Below, in pieces: positions 48,918-51,459 of a stretch of 51,459 nucleotides of DNA. Numbering within the stretch: position 1 is the first letter of the stretch; the number at the start of each line of letters is the position of its first letter. A model generated the notes under the pieces. The model was not told where the DNA came from. It did no database searches and worked only from the letters and a program-made list of their open reading frames with translations. The position numbers were made by a program, and so were the translations under genes. The DNA is from JBJXHB01 sp046160725 (GTDB taxonomy: Bacteria > Pseudomonadota > Gammaproteobacteria > Burkholderiales > Burkholderiaceae_C), in contig JBJXHB010000088.1 of assembly GCA_046160725.1 (NCBI GenBank), positions 1 through 51,459 on the forward strand, in the 5' to 3' direction.

Positions 48918-50000
48918 ATGTCCCACGGCACCACGAGCACACCATCCAGCCCCGCGGCCACGGCCGCCGGCACGACCGCGCGCGAACAGGCCCTTGAGCA
49001 GTGGCTGGCGTCGCTGGCGGCGCAGCACGGCCTGACCTTGGCCACGCGGCGCCCGGCATCCGAGGACGCCAGCTTCCGCCGCTACTGGCGCGTGGACGGC
49101 GCGGGCCGCAGCTGGATCGTGATGGATGCGCCACCGCCACTCGAGGACGTGAGGGCCTTTGTCGACGTTGCCGGGCGCTTGCAGGCCGCCGGGCTGCCCG
49201 CGCCGCGCGTCCACGCCTGTGACGCGGCGTCGGGCTTCGTGTTGCTGGATGACCTCGGCCCGCTGCCGCTGATGGCCGCGCTGCGGGGCGCCGACCCGGC
49301 CCGGACCGACCAGCTGATGGGGCAGGCAATCGCGTTGCTGGTACGGCTGCAAGCCGGTGCAGCCGCGACTGGCCTGCCCGAGCACGATGCGACCTTGATG
49401 CGTGCGGAGATGGCGCTGTTTCCGCAGTGGTGCGTGCAGCAGGAACACGGCCGGACGTGGTCCGCGGTTCAGCAGCGGTCTTGGGATGCGGTGTGCGAAG
49501 CCCTCGTCCAGGAGGCCCTGGCCCAGCCGCGCTGCCTGGTGCACAGCGACTACATGCCGCGCAACCTGATGTGCGTTGATGGCGGCCTGGCCATGCTGGA
49601 CTTCCAGGACGCGGTGCGCGGTGCCGTCACCTACGACATCGCCTCGCTGCTGCGTGACGCCTTCGTCAGCTGGGACGAGGAACGCGAGATCGACTGGGCC
49701 ATCCGCTGGTGGCAGTCCGCCCGCGGCGCCGGGGTGCTGGGCGACCACCCGATGGCCGGCGACTTCGGGGCCTGCTGGCGCGCCATCGAGTGGATGGGCC
49801 TGCAACGGCACCTGCGCATCATGGGCGTGTTCTGCCGCCTGAAGCACCGGGACGGCAAGCCGCACTACAGCGACGACCTGCCGCGCTTCTTCGGCTATGC
49901 GGCGCGCACGGCCAGCCGCTACCGCGAGCTGAAGCCGCTGGTGCCGTTGCTGGAGGACCTGGTGGGGCCCTTGACGGCCACTGGCTTCAGCATGCGCTGA
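48918..50000 (+). CDS. amgK: Cell-wall-recycling sugar kinase AmgK (aminoglycoside phosphotransferase fold)
   Basis: 360 residues from ATG 48918. The APH fold shows SWIVMDAPPPLEDVRAFVDV, VLLDDLGPLPLMAALRGAD, the catalytic HSDYMPRNLMC (His209, Asp211, Asn216) and MLDFQDAVRGAVTYDIASLL. AmgK phosphorylates N-acetylmuramate and N-acetylglucosamine at C1 in the MurU-dependent recycling pathway that bypasses fosfomycin-sensitive MurA. The position beside lptD matches Pseudomonas and many beta-proteobacteria; murU, usually next, is absent. Confidence 0.88.
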   Translation: MSHGTTSTPSSPAATAAGTTAREQALEQWLASLAAQHGLTLATRRPASEDASFRRYWRVDGAGRSWIVMDAPPPLEDVRAFVDVAGRLQAAGLPAPRVHACDAASGFVLLDDLGPLPLMAALRGADPARTDQLMGQAIALLVRLQAGAAATGLPEHDATLMRAEMALFPQWCVQQEHGRTWSAVQQRSWDAVCEALVQEALAQPRCLVHSDYMPRNLMCVDGGLAMLDFQDAVRGAVTYDIASLLRDAFVSWDEEREIDWAIRWWQSARGAGVLGDHPMAGDFGACWRAIEWMGLQRHLRIMGVFCRLKHRDGKPHYSDDLPRFFGYAARTASRYRELKPLVPLLEDLVGPLTATGFSMR

Positions 50001-50037
50001 GGCCGGCGCGCCCGGCATTTCGGTCAAGCTGAAAGCA

Positions 50038-50074
50038 GCGAACCCGCCGTGCCTTGCGGCAGAAGCGGGTTCGC
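50038..50074. terminator. Hairpin between amgK and the PEP-CTERM gene
   Basis: GCGAACCCGC (50038-50047) and GCGGGTTCGC (50065-50074) form a perfect 10-bp stem; TGCC/GGCA in the 17-nt loop can pair inside it. It is symmetric and lies between two convergent genes, so it could stop transcription from both sides, though no T-run follows. Confidence 0.6.
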
Positions 50075-50127
50075 GGGACTGGCCGTAACCTCGGCCGGCG
50101 CAGACGCCGACCGGGCTTGTCAGACCA

Positions 50128-50769
50128 TCAGGCCTGCTTCTGGCTGCGGCGGCGCGCCCAGGCGGCCACGCCGGCCAGGCCCAGGCCCATCAGCGCGTAG
50201 GTCGACGGCTCGGGCACGACGCCCTCGACACGGATGTTCAGGGCGCCGGACAGCCAACGGCCATCCCAGTCACCGGCGAAGTCGTTGAACGACTCGAAGA
50301 ACTCCATGCGCAGCTTGCCGTCGGCGTCCACGTTGAAGTCCAGGGCCAGACCGACGATGTCGATCACGCCACCGCTGGAATAGGACTGCGTGCCGGGGGC
50401 GTCGTCACCGATGCCGACCGTGAGGTTGACGAAACCGGTGCTGGTCGAACCGAAATTGACCACCATCTCCGACAGCCAGCTCGGCGAGTCCGCAAAGATC
50501 GTGACGTCCCAGCCGATGCCGATGACATGTGCGTTGGCGCCGACGATCAGGTTGTGGACTTCGTTCAGCGCATTGCCCAGCCCTTCGTTGCTGAAGATGC
50601 CAGCCACATTGAAGGAATAGTCGGTGAAGCCGGCGAGAGCGACAGGGCCGCCCGCCTTGCCCGAGAGCACGTTGGCGCCGCCGAGCGCGCCCTTGGCCTG
50701 GGCGCCGGCTGCCGCCAGCAGAAGCGCAGCAGCGAAGGCCACGGACCGGGGTGCGAAGGAATGGAACAT
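50128..50769 (-). CDS. PEP-CTERM sorting-signal exported protein
   Basis: 213 residues from ATG 50769 with GAGG upstream. The N-terminus is a signal peptide (RSVAFAAALLLAAAGAQA), the middle is Gly/Ser/Asn-rich beta-type (GGANVLSGKAGGPVALAG, FNVAGIFSNEGLGNALNEVH), and the C-terminus is a textbook PEP-CTERM: VPEPSTYALMGLGLAGVAAW then RRRSQ (about 185-208). The exosortase/archaeosortase-like EpsH system cleaves at PEP and sends the protein to the cell surface or matrix. No exosortase gene is in the window. The upstream region is rich in short repeats. Confidence 0.9.
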   Translation of the reverse strand: MFHSFAPRSVAFAAALLLAAAGAQAKGALGGANVLSGKAGGPVALAGFTDYSFNVAGIFSNEGLGNALNEVHNLIVGANAHVIGIGWDVTIFADSPSWLSEMVVNFGSTSTGFVNLTVGIGDDAPGTQSYSSGGVIDIVGLALDFNVDADGKLRMEFFESFNDFAGDWDGRWLSGALNIRVEGVVPEPSTYALMGLGLAGVAAWARRRSQKQA

Positions 50770-50809
50770 GATCGATTTCCTCGATTTGTGAGAGAGAGTG
50801 CCCATCGTA

Positions 50810-50832
50810 GTGACCGGACGTGACCTGTGACC
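50810..50832. repeat. Three direct copies of GTGACC upstream of the PEP-CTERM gene
   Basis: GTGACC lies at 50810-50815, 50820-50825 and 50827-50832, the first two one helical turn apart. On the gene's strand this is GGTCAC three times, about 40-60 bases before the start codon, a promoter-proximal position suited to a regulator. Confidence 0.5.
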
Positions 50833-50848
50833 CCCTCATTCCGGGGGT
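50830..50848. repeat. ACCCCC / GGGGGT inverted repeat
   Basis: A perfect 6-bp inverted repeat around TCATTCC. It lies just downstream of the M20 peptidase gene and upstream of the PEP-CTERM gene, so it could be a hairpin terminator for the former or an operator for the latter. Confidence 0.45.
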
Positions 50849-50851
50849 GCG

Positions 50852-50877
50852 CGGGTAACCCCACATCGGGTAATCCC
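50852..50877. repeat. Near-identical 11-mers CGGGTAACCCC and CGGGTAATCCC, 15 bp apart
   Basis: The two 11-mers (50852-50862 and 50867-50877) differ at one position. Each is nearly palindromic and together they also form an ACCC/GGGT inverted repeat (50858-50861 and 50868-50871). Located upstream of the PEP-CTERM gene and 21 bases or more from the end of the M20 peptidase gene. Confidence 0.5.
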
Positions 50878-50898
50878 TGGCCCTCGGCAACGCCCCGA

Positions 50899-51459
50899 TC
50901 ACGCCGGATGGGCAGCCACCACGGCCGCCACCGCCGCCGTGAGCCGCTTGGCATAGGCCAGGTGCAAAAACTCGTTCGGCCCATGGGCGTTGCTCTTCGG
51001 ACCGAGCACACCGCAGACCATCATCTGCGCCGCCGGGAAGCCCTGCTGCAGCAGGCTCATCAACGGGATCGTGCCGCCCTGGCCGATGTAGCCCAGCGGC
51101 GCCCCCCAGTGCGCGCGCGACGCGTCGTCCAGCGCCTGCGCCAGCCAGGGTGCCAGGCTGGGCGCGTTCCAGCCGGTGGCGCCGTGTGCGCCGGCACGGC
51201 CGTCGGCTGCAAACGTCACCCGGGCCTGGTAGGGCGCGTTGTCCTCCAGCAGCGTCTTGATGGTCTGCGCCGCCGCGCCGGCGTCCACCAGCGGCGGCAG
51301 GCGCAGGCTCAGCTTGAACGCGGTGTAGGGCCGCAGCACATTGCCGGCGTTCGACAGGTCCGGGAAGCCCTCGGCACCCGTCACCGACAGTGTCGGCCGC
51401 CAGGTGCGGTTCAGCAGCGCCTGCACCGGGTCGTCGGTGGTCGGCAGGGCGGGGCTGCC
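50899..51459 (-). CDS. M20-family metallopeptidase (dipeptidase-like), C-terminal part (runs off the right edge)
   Basis: The reading frame is open to the right edge of the window; about 186 C-terminal residues are seen. It carries the M20 dimerisation-domain end (LSLRLPPLVDAGAAAQTIKT) and the C-terminal catalytic segment with GTIPLMSLLQQGFPAAQMMV, then the metal-ligand His in KSNAHGPNEFLHLAYAKR. M20 enzymes hydrolyse dipeptides or amidated amino acids at a binuclear metal site. Substrate and exact family cannot be fixed from this fragment. Confidence 0.88.
   Translation of the reverse strand, partial: GSPALPTTDDPVQALLNRTWRPTLSVTGAEGFPDLSNAGNVLRPYTAFKLSLRLPPLVDAGAAAQTIKTLLEDNAPYQARVTFAADGRAGAHGATGWNAPSLAPWLAQALDDASRAHWGAPLGYIGQGGTIPLMSLLQQGFPAAQMMVCGVLGPKSNAHGPNEFLHLAYAKRLTAAVAAVVAAHPA

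Overview
The window is very GC-rich, densely packed chromosomal DNA from a betaproteobacterium. The gene order points to the order Burkholderiales, probably the Rubrivivax/Leptothrix/Ideonella side of it; this placement is inferred from gene content and order, not from a database search. Supporting signs are the glnE-yhdP pair, hpf-ptsN-hprK followed by fur-bamE-dapB-exbB-exbD-leuS-lptE-holA, lptD-surA-rsmA, the MaeB malic enzyme beside a DctS/DctR-like pair, and both a rhombosortase and a PEP-CTERM protein. I see no rRNA, tRNA, CRISPR, insertion sequence or prophage.

Layout. (1) 1-4712, minus strand: a membrane cluster of an SPFH/SHOCT protein, a DUF4178 zinc-ribbon protein, a DUF350 membrane protein, a membrane-fused spermidine-synthase-like enzyme and the start of a lipoprotein-like gene. 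(2) 4848-14426: a GNAT/BioF2-type acetyltransferase, the large AsmA-like YhdP, glnE (divergent from yhdP), a rhombosortase and a glutathione S-transferase. (3) 14603-21786, plus strand: a seven-gene operon behind a strong sigma-70-type promoter and a long structured leader. It encodes an FAD oxidoreductase, DUF1365, a CFA-synthase-like methyltransferase, a chalcone-isomerase-like protein, an MFS/GPH transporter, an SDR and an NTF2-like protein. This resembles stress- or light-induced lipid-modification clusters. The methyltransferase lacks two residues typical of true cyclopropane synthases, so another methylated lipid, possibly a furan fatty acid, is a reasonable hypothesis. (4) 21777-25169: a TonB-C-like periplasmic protein, corA, and rfbD-rfbC.

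(5) 25300-34607: hpf, ptsN and hprK (nitrogen PTS and ribosome hibernation), fur, bamE, dapB, exbB/exbD, leuS (with an unusual KMSKS loop), lptE and holA. (6) 34656-42900: the overlapping minus-strand operon thiL-pgpA-pncC-ghrA, a two-component system, and a divergent malic enzyme. (7) 43253-44271: a secreted barnase-type ribonuclease with a barstar inhibitor, followed by a clean terminator that lies inside the 3' end of rsmA. (8) 44287-51459: rsmA, surA and lptD (outer-membrane assembly), divergent amgK, a PEP-CTERM protein with several upstream repeats, and the C-terminal part of an M20 peptidase.

Envelope biogenesis is the recurring theme: bamE, surA, lptD, lptE, yhdP, pgpA, amgK, exbBD, and two different surface-sorting systems. 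The most novel parts appear to be the SPFH/DUF4178/DUF350/polyamine cluster, the lipid-modification operon with its attenuator-like leader, and the upstream repeats of the PEP-CTERM gene.
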